Shown: piece after piece, positions 37,455-47,949 of the stretch
Layout of the letters: every line of letters begins with the position of its first letter
Position numbering within the stretch: the first letter of the stretch is position 1
NCBI GenBank assembly: GCA_020350725.1
Contig: CP070719.1
Coordinates: forward strand, 1 to 64,000
Origin: a bacterium
GTDB lineage: Bacteria > BMS3Abin14
Direction: 5' to 3'
DNA length: 64,000 bases
Position numbers and translations under genes: made by a program
Notes under the pieces: model-generated
What the model saw: the letters and a program-made list of their open reading frames with translations, nothing else
Told to the model about the DNA's origin: nothing
Database searches by the model: none

Positions 37455-38063
37455 TCAGCGGTGAGGCTCGGGCCCTAACTGCCTCCAGATGCTTTCCAGC
37501 TGTCTCCTCGTCTCCGCCTCCGTTCCGCTGTTGTCCACCGTATAGTCGGCCATTTTGAGTCTGTCCAGGTCGGTCGCCTGACTCCGGATCCTGGCCTCGG
37601 CCTCTCGCCGGCTGTAGCGTTTCGCCTCGACCAGCCTCCGGATCCTGGTAGCCATGGTCGCCGTGACGTTGATCACCAGGTCGTAGGCCTCCCCTCTCTT
37701 TCCCTCCGCCAGCAAGGGGATTTCAACGGCTGCAGTACACTGGGGGTCGCGGGCGGCGATCTCCTGGAGAACCCTTTTCTCTTCCTCTCTTATCAGGGGG
37801 TGGAGGATCCCCTCGAGCTTTGCTCTGGCCTCCTGGTCGGAGAATACCAGCTCAGCCATGTCCTTCCGCCTGAGCCGCCCTTCGCTGTCGAAGAACCGGT
37901 CCCCGAAGGCGTCCCTGACCCGCAAGGCCCCCTCGGTACCCGGCTCGACCACCTTCCTGGCGAGCTCATCGGCGTCAACGCCCACCGCCCCCATCTCCTC
38001 GAGGATCCTGCGCACGGTGGACTTGCCTGACCCGAGGCCTCCGGTGATGGCGATGACCCGCAT
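37455..38063 (-). CDS. coaE: Dephospho-CoA kinase
   Basis: A 202-residue P-loop kinase for the final step of CoA synthesis. P-loop GGLGSGKST at residues ~8-16, DADELARKVVEPG and IPLLAEGKR are typical. I use MRVIAITGG (38063) with GGAGG 7 nt upstream; a longer in-frame start gives an unrelated Pro/Cys-rich N-terminus. It is divergent from bioY. The 270-nt gap downstream, up to the GAF gene, holds no supported gene. Confidence 0.95.
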   Translation of the reverse strand: MRVIAITGGLGSGKSTVRRILEEMGAVGVDADELARKVVEPGTEGALRVRDAFGDRFFDSEGRLRRKDMAELVFSDQEARAKLEGILHPLIREEEKRVLQEIAARDPQCTAAVEIPLLAEGKRGEAYDLVINVTATMATRIRRLVEAKRYSRREAEARIRSQATDLDRLKMADYTVDNSGTEAETRRQLESIWRQLGPEPHR

Positions 38064-38225
38064 CACAGGTCCTCCGGCGTTGCCAGCCACCCGGCAGGGC
38101 AGGCATGGGCATCGCGTACCCTCTGGAATCCGGACCCTGAACCCTGGACTCTGGACATTTCCCCCCTCTTTGAATAGATTAGGCGGGTCGCCGTCCAATA
38201 AATTCTATATCATTAGGATGCCAAG

Positions 38226-38783
38226 ATGAAGTCCAGAACGAGGAAGATCGCCCTTGTCGCACTGACTGTCGGCCTGATGACAGCCGGTGCCTACATCAGG
38301 ATCCCCATCGGGCCCGTACCCGTGACCCTCCAGACCCTTTTTGTTCTCATCGGCGGAGCCGTCCTCGGTCCCGGCCTGGGTGCAACCGCCATGACGGCCT
38401 ACATCCTTCTCGGGCTCATGGGCCTGCCCGTCTTCTCAGCGGGAGGAGGGCCCCAGTATGTCCTTTCTCCCACCTTCGGCTACCTTCTGTCCTTCCCCCT
38501 CGCCTCCGCGGCTGCGGGGTGGATAGCGGGAAGAAGCCCATCCGGATCGGGATTGTGGAGGAATGTCCTGGCCCTGTCCGTGGGCACTGCCATCATCTAC
38601 TGTGTCGGCGTCCCCTATCTCGCTCTGAACCTGAGAAGGATCCAGGAGAAGTCCGTCGCCTTCCCGGCCGTCCTGATGATGGGAATGGTGCCCTTTCTGC
38701 CCGGGGACCTGGCAAAGATCGTTTTCGGAAGCCTCGTCATCGGCCCGGTGAGGCGGTCTCTGGATCAGATCCGTACCGGATGA
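38226..38783 (+). CDS. bioY: Biotin transporter BioY
   Basis: The 185-residue substrate-binding (S) component of an ECF-type biotin transporter, with six hydrophobic segments and the signature IPIGPVPVTLQTLFVLIGGAVLGP (start ~residue 26). No ECF ATPase/EcfT genes are adjacent, so it either works alone or with a shared module elsewhere. No BirA-type operator is visible upstream. Its 3' end overlaps the convergent nucleoside phosphorylase gene by 47 bp. Confidence 0.93.
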   Translation: MKSRTRKIALVALTVGLMTAGAYIRIPIGPVPVTLQTLFVLIGGAVLGPGLGATAMTAYILLGLMGLPVFSAGGGPQYVLSPTFGYLLSFPLASAAAGWIAGRSPSGSGLWRNVLALSVGTAIIYCVGVPYLALNLRRIQEKSVAFPAVLMMGMVPFLPGDLAKIVFGSLVIGPVRRSLDQIRTG

Positions 38784-39549
38784 GCCTTTCCGCGGCCGGC
38801 CACAACATCCCGGCCGCCCGAGAGATGTTCTCGACCACCGCCTCATGATCGACGCCGCGGGCACCCGCCCTGTTCCCCACCACCGCAAGGCAGGCCGATC
38901 TCAGCCCGGCACCGGCCGCCGTCAGCACCTCGAGGACGGTGGACATGCACACGATGTCCGCCCCGAGGCCCCTCAGGGCCCCGGCCTCGGCCGGAGTCTC
39001 GTAAGTGGGACCCCTGACGCCGGCTAAAACGCCCGCGCGCACCCCTTCTCCCTGGAGGAAAGACAGGTAATCCGGATCGTAAAGGGAGGACGCATCGTGA
39101 AACATCCCGGTCCCCCGGTGAGGATCCTCACCGGTGAGGTTGATGTGGTCCGAGACGGTCACTGCCGAACCCTCCTCCAGGCCGGGATCGAGTCCTCCGA
39201 CGGCTGTGGTGAACAGGATGCTCGTCACGCCCATGGCTGCCATGATCCGGACAGGGCGGACGACCTCGTCGACGGTCAACCCCTCATAGAGGTGCAGGCG
39301 CCCAGTGGCGGCCACCACCGGAACGCCGGCGGCCTTGCCCCCGACAAAAACTCCAGGGTGCCCCTTTGTCCCCGGCCGCCCCAGGCGGCCGACCCTGGAG
39401 TAGGGCACCTGCCCGGTCCTGGTCAGCCTCCCGGCCCAGGCGGAAAATCCGCTCCCCAGCACCAGCCCCCAGGAGGGGCGGTCGCCCTCCGGAAAGAGCT
39501 CCCCGGCGAGTTCCTCCGGGGAAAGAGCCGCCGAGCCCCGCTCTCTCAC
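38737..39549 (-). CDS. Purine-nucleoside phosphorylase
   Basis: A 270-residue member of the trimeric PNP/MTAP family (PunA-like): GLVLGSGFSAWA, GRLHLYEGLT, SILFTTAVGGLDP and GPTYETPAEAGALRGLGADIVCMSTV. It phosphorolyses inosine/guanosine to base and ribose 1-phosphate. Its ATG overlaps the stop of the small membrane protein gene. Its 3' end overlaps bioY. Confidence 0.92.
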   Translation of the reverse strand: MRERGSAALSPEELAGELFPEGDRPSWGLVLGSGFSAWAGRLTRTGQVPYSRVGRLGRPGTKGHPGVFVGGKAAGVPVVAATGRLHLYEGLTVDEVVRPVRIMAAMGVTSILFTTAVGGLDPGLEEGSAVTVSDHINLTGEDPHRGTGMFHDASSLYDPDYLSFLQGEGVRAGVLAGVRGPTYETPAEAGALRGLGADIVCMSTVLEVLTAAGAGLRSACLAVVGNRAGARGVDHEAVVENISRAAGMLWPAAERLIRYGSDPETASPGR

Positions 39550-39806
39550 AGAGTCCTCCTGGTGTACTTTCCGGCAAAGAAATGGTCGTCGAAGAAGTGA
39601 TAGATCTCCGCCAGAAAGCCGGTATAGTGGTTGACGAGGATGAGAAAGACCAGCGAAACGATGAGGGTGCAGTAGAAGATGATGAGCGCCTCACCCCGGC
39701 TCGCGCCGATGCGGGGAGCCAGAAAACGCCTGATAAAATGCCAGACCATCACAGACAGGAGGATAAGGTACGCTATGAAGAAACCGAAGGTCAGCAGATA
39801 GAGCAT
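39546..39806 (-). CDS. Small membrane protein of unknown function
   Basis: An 86-residue protein with two clear hydrophobic segments (residues ~1-22 and ~42-66) joined by a basic stretch (RRFLAPRIGASRG) and a His/Tyr/Asp-rich C-terminus. I do not recognise it. It overlaps the PNP start (ATGA), implying coupled translation. The ATG at 39806 avoids overlap with tRNA-Pro; no strong ribosome site is seen. Confidence 0.6.
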   Translation of the reverse strand: MLYLLTFGFFIAYLILLSVMVWHFIRRFLAPRIGASRGEALIIFYCTLIVSLVFLILVNHYTGFLAEIYHFFDDHFFAGKYTRRTL

Positions 39807-39845
39807 AGAGAAAAAAATGGCCTGGAGTGACCAGGCCAGAGGATC

Positions 39846-39922
39846 TGGTCGGGATGGCGGGATTTGAACCCGCGGCCTCATGGTCCCGAACCATGCGCGC
39901 TACCAAGCTGCGCCACATCCCG
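39846..39922 (-). tRNA. tRNA-Pro (CGG)
   Basis: A 77-nt cloverleaf with acceptor CGGGATG/CATCCCG, D arm GGCGCAGCTTGGTAGCGC, anticodon loop TTCGGGA (anticodon CGG), T arm GGGTTCAAATCCC and encoded CCA. It matches proline tRNAs closely. Confidence 0.95.
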
Positions 39923-40083
39923 AATGCGTTGTCTCGTAAAGGGCGGTTTTGCCGAAAAACAGTGGCCATATTATAGATGCCGAGGGAAAAAAGTCAAAAG
40001 GGAAAAGGGTTTAACGGACCTCCCGTTGGAGGATCGATCCTCCTGGGACCTGCGATCCCCCTGTCCGCATCCCGCCCGTCAGG

Positions 40084-40111
40084 CAAAGAAAACGCCCCGG
40101 GAGGGGCGTTT
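40084..40111 (-). terminator. Terminator of the ATP synthase operon
   Basis: A 9-bp stem AAACGCCCC/GGGGCGTTT (40090-40098 with 40103-40111) closes a 4-nt loop. On the minus strand it is followed by TTCTTT. It lies 25 nt past the atpC stop. Confidence 0.8.
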
Positions 40112-40135
40112 CGAGGTGCTTCTTGCCTTCGGGGC

Positions 40136-40552
40136 CTACCGGCGGCCGGCCACCTGAACCCGGATCACCGATTTTTCCAGCGTCACCTTGGCCCTCTCGT
40201 ATTCGGCGTCTTCCTTGCCGGCGGTGAGGATCTTCTCGGCTTCCTGTCTTGCCAGCTCGGCCCGGCTGAGATCGATCTCGGTGGCCTTTTCGGCCGTCTC
40301 GGCCAGGACCTTGACACTTTCCGCAGACACCTCCACGTACCCCCAGGACAAGGCGAGATGTTCCGATTGACCCCCCTTCCGGTAGACCATCTCGCCCACC
40401 TTCAGGGCCGTGAGGAAGGGAATGTGCCCAGGCAGGACGCCGAACTCCCCCTCGATGCCGGGCAGGATGACCTCGTCCACCTCCTCCGAGACGACCATGC
40501 GCTCGGGGGTGACGACTTCCAGGAGGATCTTGTCTTTTGTCTGTTCTGCCAT
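40136..40552 (-). CDS. atpC: F1Fo ATP synthase epsilon subunit
   Basis: A 138-residue epsilon subunit: beta-sandwich domain (LEVVTPERMVVSEEVDEVILPG.EGEFGVLPGHIPFLTALKVG) and a C-terminal helical hairpin (~90-138). It is part of the rotating central stalk and an inhibitor of ATP hydrolysis. Last gene of the operon. Confidence 0.96.
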   Translation of the reverse strand: MAEQTKDKILLEVVTPERMVVSEEVDEVILPGIEGEFGVLPGHIPFLTALKVGEMVYRKGGQSEHLALSWGYVEVSAESVKVLAETAEKATEIDLSRAELARQEAEKILTAGKEDAEYERAKVTLEKSVIRVQVAGRR

Positions 40553-40560
40553 AGCCTCTG

Positions 40561-42907
<2,347 letters not shown>

Positions 42908-42943
42908 GAAAAAACCTGTCCTTACAGACCTGTCTCAGGCTGA

Positions 42944-44461
42944 TTATTGATAGACGAACTCGCCCTTGAACGCGTTGAGCGCTTCCTCGAGCTTGCCCTT
43001 GACCGCGTCGTCGATCTCCTTCTTCTCGGCCAGCTCCTTCATGACCTCCGGATGTCTATTGTCCATGAAGTGGTAGAGCTCCTCCTCGTACTTCAGGAGG
43101 GCCTCCACTGGATAGCCGTCGACGAAGCCGTTGGTGGCCGCGAAGATGATCAGAACCTGTTTCTCCACGGGAAGGGGGACATACTGATCCTGCTTGAGGA
43201 TCTCCACCAGCCTCTCGCCCCGGGCCAGCTGAGCCTGGGTGGCTTTGTCCAGGTCCGAGCCGAACTGGGCAAAGGCGGCCATCTCTCGGAACTGAGCGAG
43301 GTCCAGCCGAAGCCGGCCGGCCACCTGCCGGTAGGCCCTGACCTGCGCGGCACCCCCCACCCGCGACACGGAGATGCCCACGTTGATGGCCGGTCGGACC
43401 CCCGAATAGAACAGGTCGGACTCGAGGAAGATCTGGCCGTCGGTGATGGAGATCACGTTCGTCGGAATATAGGCCGACACGTCGCCGGCCTGCGTCTCGA
43501 TGATGGGAAGGGCCGTCAGGGAGCCTCCTCCCTCCTCGTCGCTCATCTTTGCGGCCCGCTCCAGCAGCCTGGAATGAAGGTAGAAAACGTCTCCGGGGTA
43601 GGCCTCCCGGCCGGGGGGTCTCCTCAGGAGCAGTGACAGTTGTCGGTAGGCGGCCGCATGCTTGGAGAGGTCATCGTAGATGCACAGGGAGTGCTGACCC
43701 TTGTCACGGAAGTATTCGCCCATGGCACACCCTGCAAAGGGAGCCAGGAAGAGCAGCGGTGCCGGCTCGCTTGCCGAGGCGGAAACGACGATGGTGAAAT
43801 CCATGGCGCCGTTCTCCTCGAGGTCCCGGACAACCCGGGCTACGGTGGATTCCTTCTGGCCGATGGCGACATAGATGCATATGACCGGCGGGTCGGCGTT
43901 CTTCTGGTTGATGATGGTGTCCACGGCCACGGCCGTTTTGCCCGTCTGCCTGTCGCCGATGATGAGCTCCCTCTGTCCGCGCCCGATGGGGATCATGGAA
44001 TCGACCGCCTTCAGGCCGGTCTGAAGGGGCTGATTGACCGGCTGCCTCCGGACGATACCCGGAGCGATGACCTCAACGAGCCTGCTGGTCTCTGTCTCGA
44101 TGGGCCCCTTGCCGTCGATGGGCTGGCCAAGGGCATTGACCACCCTGCCCAACATACCCTCGCCCGCCGGCACCTCCACGATGCGGCCGGTCCTCTTGAC
44201 GATGTCGCCCTCTTTGATGAGCTGATACTCACCGAGGAGCACGATCCCCACGTTATCCTCCTCCAGGTTCAGGATCATGCCGAAGACCTCTCCGGGGAGC
44301 TCCACGAGTTCGCCGGCCATGGCGTTCTCCAGGCCGTGAACACGGGCGATCCCGTCACCGGTGGAGAGGACGATCCCGGTCTCCTTGACATCGATGGTCT
44401 TTTCAAAGCCCTGAATCTGTTTCTTTATGATCTCGGTGATCTCTTCCGCTCGAATCTGCAT
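42944..44461 (-). CDS. atpA: F1Fo ATP synthase alpha subunit
   Basis: A 505-residue non-catalytic nucleotide-binding subunit with [14 protein letters not shown] at the N-terminus, P-loop [14 protein letters not shown], and the VGGAAQ..A.....[12 protein letters not shown] region. Standard length, between atpH and atpG. Confidence 0.98.
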   Translation of the reverse strand: MQIRAEEITEIIKKQIQGFEKTIDVKETGIVLSTGDGIARVHGLENAMAGELVELPGEVFGMILNLEEDNVGIVLLGEYQLIKEGDIVKRTGRIVEVPAGEGMLGRVVNALGQPIDGKGPIETETSRLVEVIAPGIVRRQPVNQPLQTGLKAVDSMIPIGRGQRELIIGDRQTGKTAVAVDTIINQKNADPPVICIYVAIGQKESTVARVVRDLEENGAMDFTIVVSASASEPAPLLFLAPFAGCAMGEYFRDKGQHSLCIYDDLSKHAAAYRQLSLLLRRPPGREAYPGDVFYLHSRLLERAAKMSDEEGGGSLTALPIIETQAGDVSAYIPTNVISITDGQIFLESDLFYSGVRPAINVGISVSRVGGAAQVRAYRQVAGRLRLDLAQFREMAAFAQFGSDLDKATQAQLARGERLVEILKQDQYVPLPVEKQVLIIFAATNGFVDGYPVEALLKYEEELYHFMDNRHPEVMKELAEKKEIDDAVKGKLEEALNAFKGEFVYQ

Positions 44462-44467
44462 GTCGGT

Positions 44468-45013
44468 CTATCTCCCCTTGCCAATGCTTTCTTTAACCTG
44501 ATGCAGCTGGTTGCTCAGGCTGCCGTCGTATACCTGTCCTCCCATGTAGGCCACTATGCCGCCCAGAAGGCCGGCGTCCACCTCCAGCTCGAGGATCACC
44601 TCCTTGCCGGACAGGCGGTTCAGAGCATCCTTGATCCTCTTCTCCTCCTCCTTGTCCAGGGCAACCGCCGTCACCACCCTGGCCCGGATCCGATTCGCCA
44701 GCTGGTCGGCAAATTCGATGTAGGCCTGACAGATCTCACCGACGCCCAGGATCCGTTTCTTCATCAGAAGGACATGGAGGAACTTGAGGGTCAGGTCCTT
44801 GATCTTGCCCCTGGCCAGGACCTTCTCGAGGATTTTTTCCTTGTCCTGAAGGGACACCGTCGGATCGGAAAAGGCGTGTAAGAGCTCGGGGCTCTGAGCG
44901 AAGATCGCCGCAACCCCTTGGAGATCCTCTCCCACTTCCTTTATGATCCCCTGCTCATGGGCCAGGTCGATTACCGCTTTGGCGTAGCGCCGTGCGAGGA
45001 CAAAGCCGATCAC
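44468..45013 (-). CDS. atpH: F1Fo ATP synthase delta subunit
   Basis: A 181-residue OSCP/delta protein with ARRYAKAVIDLA at the N-terminus and the C-terminal VDAGLLGGIVAYMGGQVYDGSLSNQL pattern. It joins the b/b' peripheral stalk to the top of F1. Confidence 0.96.
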   Translation of the reverse strand: MIGFVLARRYAKAVIDLAHEQGIIKEVGEDLQGVAAIFAQSPELLHAFSDPTVSLQDKEKILEKVLARGKIKDLTLKFLHVLLMKKRILGVGEICQAYIEFADQLANRIRARVVTAVALDKEEEKRIKDALNRLSGKEVILELEVDAGLLGGIVAYMGGQVYDGSLSNQLHQVKESIGKGR

Positions 45014-45014
45014 C

Positions 45015-45587
45015 TCAGTTAGCCTCCAGTTTTTCCAGGTATTCGCTGATAAAGCGCCTGTGGTCCTCAGGAGTCAGGTTCTCCTCGATGATCCCCCTTG
45101 CGATCTCCACTGAGGATTCGGCCACCTCTTTTCGGAGGAGCGCCTGGGATTTTTTCAGTTCCTGTTCGATGGCCGTTCTGGCTTCCGTTTTCAGCTTCTC
45201 GACGGCCTCTTTCGCCTCGGCCAGGATCCTTTCCCTTTCCACCTCGCTCTCCTTTCGGGCGGCGGCGAGGAGTTCCTCGACCTCCCGATCGACTCCGGCG
45301 AGGCGGTCTTCGGCCTCTTTCATCCTGGCCTCGGCTTCCTTTCGGGCCTCCTCGGCGTCGCTGAGCGATTTGCGGACCGCATCAATGCTGCTCCGGATCC
45401 CATCCACAACGGGCCTGCGGGCAAAATAGAGGATAACGCCCATGAGGATGGTGAAATTGACGATCCTCAGGACCAGGTCCCAGATGGCTCTGCCCCCGCC
45501 TCCGCCGCCCTCCGCGGCGCCGGCCACCGCCGGCAGCACCAGAAGGACGGTCGTCACCAGGACTCTGAGCCCCAGCCGCGGACTCAT
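45015..45587 (-). CDS. atpF: F1Fo ATP synthase b subunit (with N-terminal leader)
   Basis: A 190-residue b subunit. The N-terminus resembles a signal peptide (VLVTTVLLVLPAVAGAAEGG, ~residues 9-28) before the membrane anchor (~40-58), an arrangement seen in deltaproteobacterial b subunits. A long charged coiled coil (~60-165) follows. It pairs with b' encoded just upstream (4-nt overlap). Confidence 0.93.
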   Translation of the reverse strand: MSPRLGLRVLVTTVLLVLPAVAGAAEGGGGGGRAIWDLVLRIVNFTILMGVILYFARRPVVDGIRSSIDAVRKSLSDAEEARKEAEARMKEAEDRLAGVDREVEELLAAARKESEVERERILAEAKEAVEKLKTEARTAIEQELKKSQALLRKEVAESSVEIARGIIEENLTPEDHRRFISEYLEKLEAN

Positions 45588-46021
45588 GATCCACCTCCAA
45601 CGGCCCGCCCCATGAGCTTTGACGCGATCCTCCCGGCCAGGCCCTCGGCCTCTGCCTTGAGCACCTTCCGGGAAGATTCCGCCTCGGCGGCCAAGGCTGC
45701 CCTGGCCTTGTCCAGCTCCCCGACGTTCTCGATCTTGGTGTTCTGGACGGCCTCCCGGAAGAGGGCCATTGCCTCGCTCCGGTGGCCTGACCGCATGGCC
45801 ATGGACTCCTGCTTGGCGGTGTGGAGTTTGGACTCGTACTCCTGGATGTTCTCCTGGGCCAGGGTCCCCAGCCGTTCCTTCAGCTCGGCCGATTCCCGGA
45901 CCAGTTTCTCTCGTTCATCCAGGACCTTGAGGATTGGCCTGAAGAGCAGAAAGTTTAGAACTACCAGCAATATCAAGAAGTTGGCGAGCTGTACCAGTAA
46001 GGTAAAGTTAACGTTGATCAA
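45584..46021 (-). CDS. atpF': F1Fo ATP synthase b' subunit
   Basis: A 145-residue second b-type subunit with an N-terminal membrane helix (LLVQLANFLILLVVLNFLLFRP, ~residues 8-29) and a coiled coil. Having both b and b' implies a heterodimeric stator. An internal promoter (TTGACA at 46101-46096) may start a second transcript here; the 136-nt gap upstream is the largest in the operon. Confidence 0.92.
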   Translation of the reverse strand: MINVNFTLLVQLANFLILLVVLNFLLFRPILKVLDEREKLVRESAELKERLGTLAQENIQEYESKLHTAKQESMAMRSGHRSEAMALFREAVQNTKIENVGELDKARAALAAEAESSRKVLKAEAEGLAGRIASKLMGRAVGGGS

Positions 46022-46071
46022 GTGTGCCTCCGCCTTCTGGCGTACGAAAAATGGCTGAATAAAGCGCTCAA

Positions 46072-46101
46072 CAAGTTAATAAAACGTCCTGTGGCTGTCA
46101 A
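46072..46101 (-). promoter_or_regulatory. Possible internal promoter before atpF'
   Basis: A perfect TTGACA (46101-46096) on the minus strand has TAACTT at 17-nt spacing (46078-46073), a weak -10. It would let the F1 and stator genes be expressed separately from atpIB and the c genes. Confidence 0.35.
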
Positions 46102-46157
46102 CAGTTTTTACCCCGCGGGCCACCCGCGCCGGCCTGCGGTCGGATGACCCCGTGAAG

Positions 46158-46415
46158 CTAGCCCTTTACAACGAAGATGAGGAGCAGGGCGACCACCAGG
46201 GCGTAGATGCCCGTGGACTCGGAGACGGCCTGGCCGACCAGCATCGTCCTGGTCAGGAGGCCGGCCTCGTCCGGGTTTCTTCCTATCGCCTCACAGGCCT
46301 TGCCGGCGGCAAAGCCCTCTCCAATGCCCGGGCCGATAGCGCCGAACCCCATGGCCAACCCCGCCCCGAGCAGGGCCGCCGCCCTGATGAGTTCTGCTCC
46401 TGTGATTCCGTCCAT
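46158..46415 (-). CDS. atpE: F1Fo ATP synthase c subunit, single hairpin, two-carboxylate Na+-type motif
   Basis: An 85-residue two-helix proteolipid. Helix 1 carries GPGIGEG with Glu33 where Na+-type rotors usually have Gln. Helix 2 carries Glu66 in [15 protein letters not shown], with S67, T68 and Y71 matching the Na+-coordination pattern of Ilyobacter-type rings. The Glu33 + Glu66 pair matches the 'two-carboxylate' rotor described for Fusobacterium nucleatum (known family fact); Na+ use here is inference. The loop R46-N-P contacts gamma/epsilon. AAGGAGG lies 7 nt upstream of the ATG, far stronger than the site of the fused c gene before it. Confidence 0.95.
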   Translation of the reverse strand: MDGITGAELIRAAALLGAGLAMGFGAIGPGIGEGFAAGKACEAIGRNPDEAGLLTRTMLVGQAVSESTGIYALVVALLLIFVVKG

Positions 46416-46461
46416 TTACAAACCTCCTTGAGAACATTCAGATATAGGTGTTGATGCAACA

Positions 46462-46475
46462 CCCCCGTGCGGGGG
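46462..46475 (-). promoter_or_regulatory. Intercistronic hairpin between the fused-c and single-c genes
   Basis: CCCCC-GCAC-GGGGG forms a 5-bp GC stem in the 93-nt gap between the two c genes, without a T run. It may protect or process the downstream atpE message and so help set c stoichiometry (inference). Confidence 0.45.
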
Positions 46476-46508
46476 CTTTCCGTCAACCCAGCCCCAGGCC
46501 GAGCGCTC

Positions 46509-47252
46509 CTAAACGAGCATGACCAGGACCAGGGATATCACGAGGGCGTAGATGCTGGTCGACTGCGCCACTGCCTGTCCGAGCAGCATCACCCGTGTCA
46601 ACAGGCCCACGCACGCTTCGGGGTTCCTGTGATGTCTGATGCCGATAATCGCCGACTCCGCCGCGATCCCCGAACCCACCGACGGCCCCATGGCGCCGAA
46701 TCCCATGCAGATGCCTGCGGACAGCACGGCCACGAATTCGACGAAACCGGCGTCCGGTTTGGCGGGCAGGAAGATGAGCATAAAGGAGATCATGAGAGCG
46801 AAGATGACCGGCGTCTGGCTGACCGCCTGTCCCAGGAGCATCAGCGTCATGAAGGGCCTCCGAAGATGGGGCTGGCGGGCGATGGCCTCACAGGCCCAGG
46901 CGACGGGCAAAGAGCTCCCCACGCCCGAGGCGAAAGCGGCTGCGCCGATGGAGATCCCGGCCCCGAGGGCGGCAAAACCCTGGATCAGGGTGGCTCCCTG
47001 GATGTTTCCAAAGAGCAGGAGAATGGCCACCACCAGGGCGAAGGTCGGCGGTGTCGAAGCCGCGGCCTGCCCGATAAGCATGCTGCGGAAGAGCTCTGAG
47101 GTCATTTTGGGCTGGCGTCCCATCCCCTCGCAGGCTGCCCCGCCCGCCATGCCGATGCCGATCCCCGCACCGACGGCACCGAGCCCGATGGCCAGGGCGG
47201 CCCCCAGCAGGTAGAGGGTTTTAACAATCTCGGACGCAGCTACCGAATCCAT
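46509..47252 (-). CDS. Triple-hairpin fused c-type proteolipid lacking the ion-binding carboxylates
   Basis: A 247-residue protein of six helices: three tandem c-like hairpins (~7-82, ~87-163, ~168-247), each with GQA in its second helix and an RQP/RNP-type polar loop (R46-Q-P, R126-Q-P, R209-N-P). The ion-binding Glu of helix 2 is S66, Q146 and Q230 in the three units; the helix-1 position is I33, S113 and S194. Unit three is closest to the adjacent atpE and keeps S231, T232 and Y235. The gene lies between atpB and atpE in the same operon, with a weak ribosome site (GGGG, no clear AGGAGG). It may enter the c-ring as a silent segment, or act as an assembly or regulatory protein (inference). 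Fused c subunits are known from V/A-type rotors and Acetobacterium woodii, but those keep at least one carboxylate. Confidence 0.93.
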   Translation of the reverse strand: MDSVAASEIVKTLYLLGAALAIGLGAVGAGIGIGMAGGAACEGMGRQPKMTSELFRSMLIGQAAASTPPTFALVVAILLLFGNIQGATLIQGFAALGAGISIGAAAFASGVGSSLPVAWACEAIARQPHLRRPFMTLMLLGQAVSQTPVIFALMISFMLIFLPAKPDAGFVEFVAVLSAGICMGFGAMGPSVGSGIAAESAIIGIRHHRNPEACVGLLTRVMLLGQAVAQSTSIYALVISLVLVMLV

Positions 47253-47260
47253 GCGGGCCC

Positions 47261-47932
47261 CTATTTTATCGCCACCGATATGTAGGTGATGGTCAGCATG
47301 GTGAAGACGAAAGCCTGGATGGTGCCCACGAAGAGCCCGAAAAAGACGTAGAGGAAGGGCGGCAGGACCAGGCTGTACACCATGTGGGAGACAACGGCTA
47401 TGATAATGGCTCCCCCCAGAATGTTGCCGAAAAGACGGAAGGAGATGGAGACAACCTTGGCCAGCTCACCCACCACATTGAGGGGAGCCATGATGAAGAA
47501 GGGCTGGCAATAGTCCTTCAGGTAGGCCACGATGCCCTTTTCCCTGATCGCCGCCGTGTGGGTCAGGAAAAACCCCATGATTCCCAGGCTCAGCGGTGTG
47601 TTGAGGTCTTTGGTCGGCTCCGAGAGCCCGGGAATGATCCCGAGCCAGTTGCACAGAAGCAGGAAAACGAACATTGTCGCCACCAGGGGGACGTAGCCCC
47701 TGCTGGTGGTTTCCAGGGTCTCCCTGGTAAGCTTGTCCATGAACCCTACGTAGAGCTCGGCAAGCCTCTGGGCGGGGTTGGGCAGCTTTTGGAGGCGGCG
47801 GGTCGCGATAAGGGACAGAGCGAACAGGGCTACCATGATGAGCCAGGTGTTGAACACGGTTTCCGTGTTGACCGTCAGCCGCATGCCAAACAGCTCGAAG
47901 CTATATGTCGCAATCCGGGTCAGATCTTCCAT
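47261..47932 (-). CDS. atpB: F1Fo ATP synthase a subunit
   Basis: A 223-residue membrane stator subunit with the essential arginine in VSISFRLFGNILGGA and the C-terminal FVGTIQAFVFTMLTITYIS. It forms the two ion half-channels against the c-ring. Eight nt precede the fused-c gene. Confidence 0.96.
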   Translation of the reverse strand: MEDLTRIATYSFELFGMRLTVNTETVFNTWLIMVALFALSLIATRRLQKLPNPAQRLAELYVGFMDKLTRETLETTSRGYVPLVATMFVFLLLCNWLGIIPGLSEPTKDLNTPLSLGIMGFFLTHTAAIREKGIVAYLKDYCQPFFIMAPLNVVGELAKVVSISFRLFGNILGGAIIIAVVSHMVYSLVLPPFLYVFFGLFVGTIQAFVFTMLTITYISVAIK

Positions 47933-47949
47933 CGTTCCGCCAACCGTCT

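Noticed and set aside
46509-47252. Idea that the triple c gene is an assembly duplication or a V-type proteolipid acquired with a V/A-ATPase
   Set aside because: The three repeats are clearly diverged from one another, so not an artefact; the closest visible relative is the adjacent F-type c subunit and no V/A-type genes are present.
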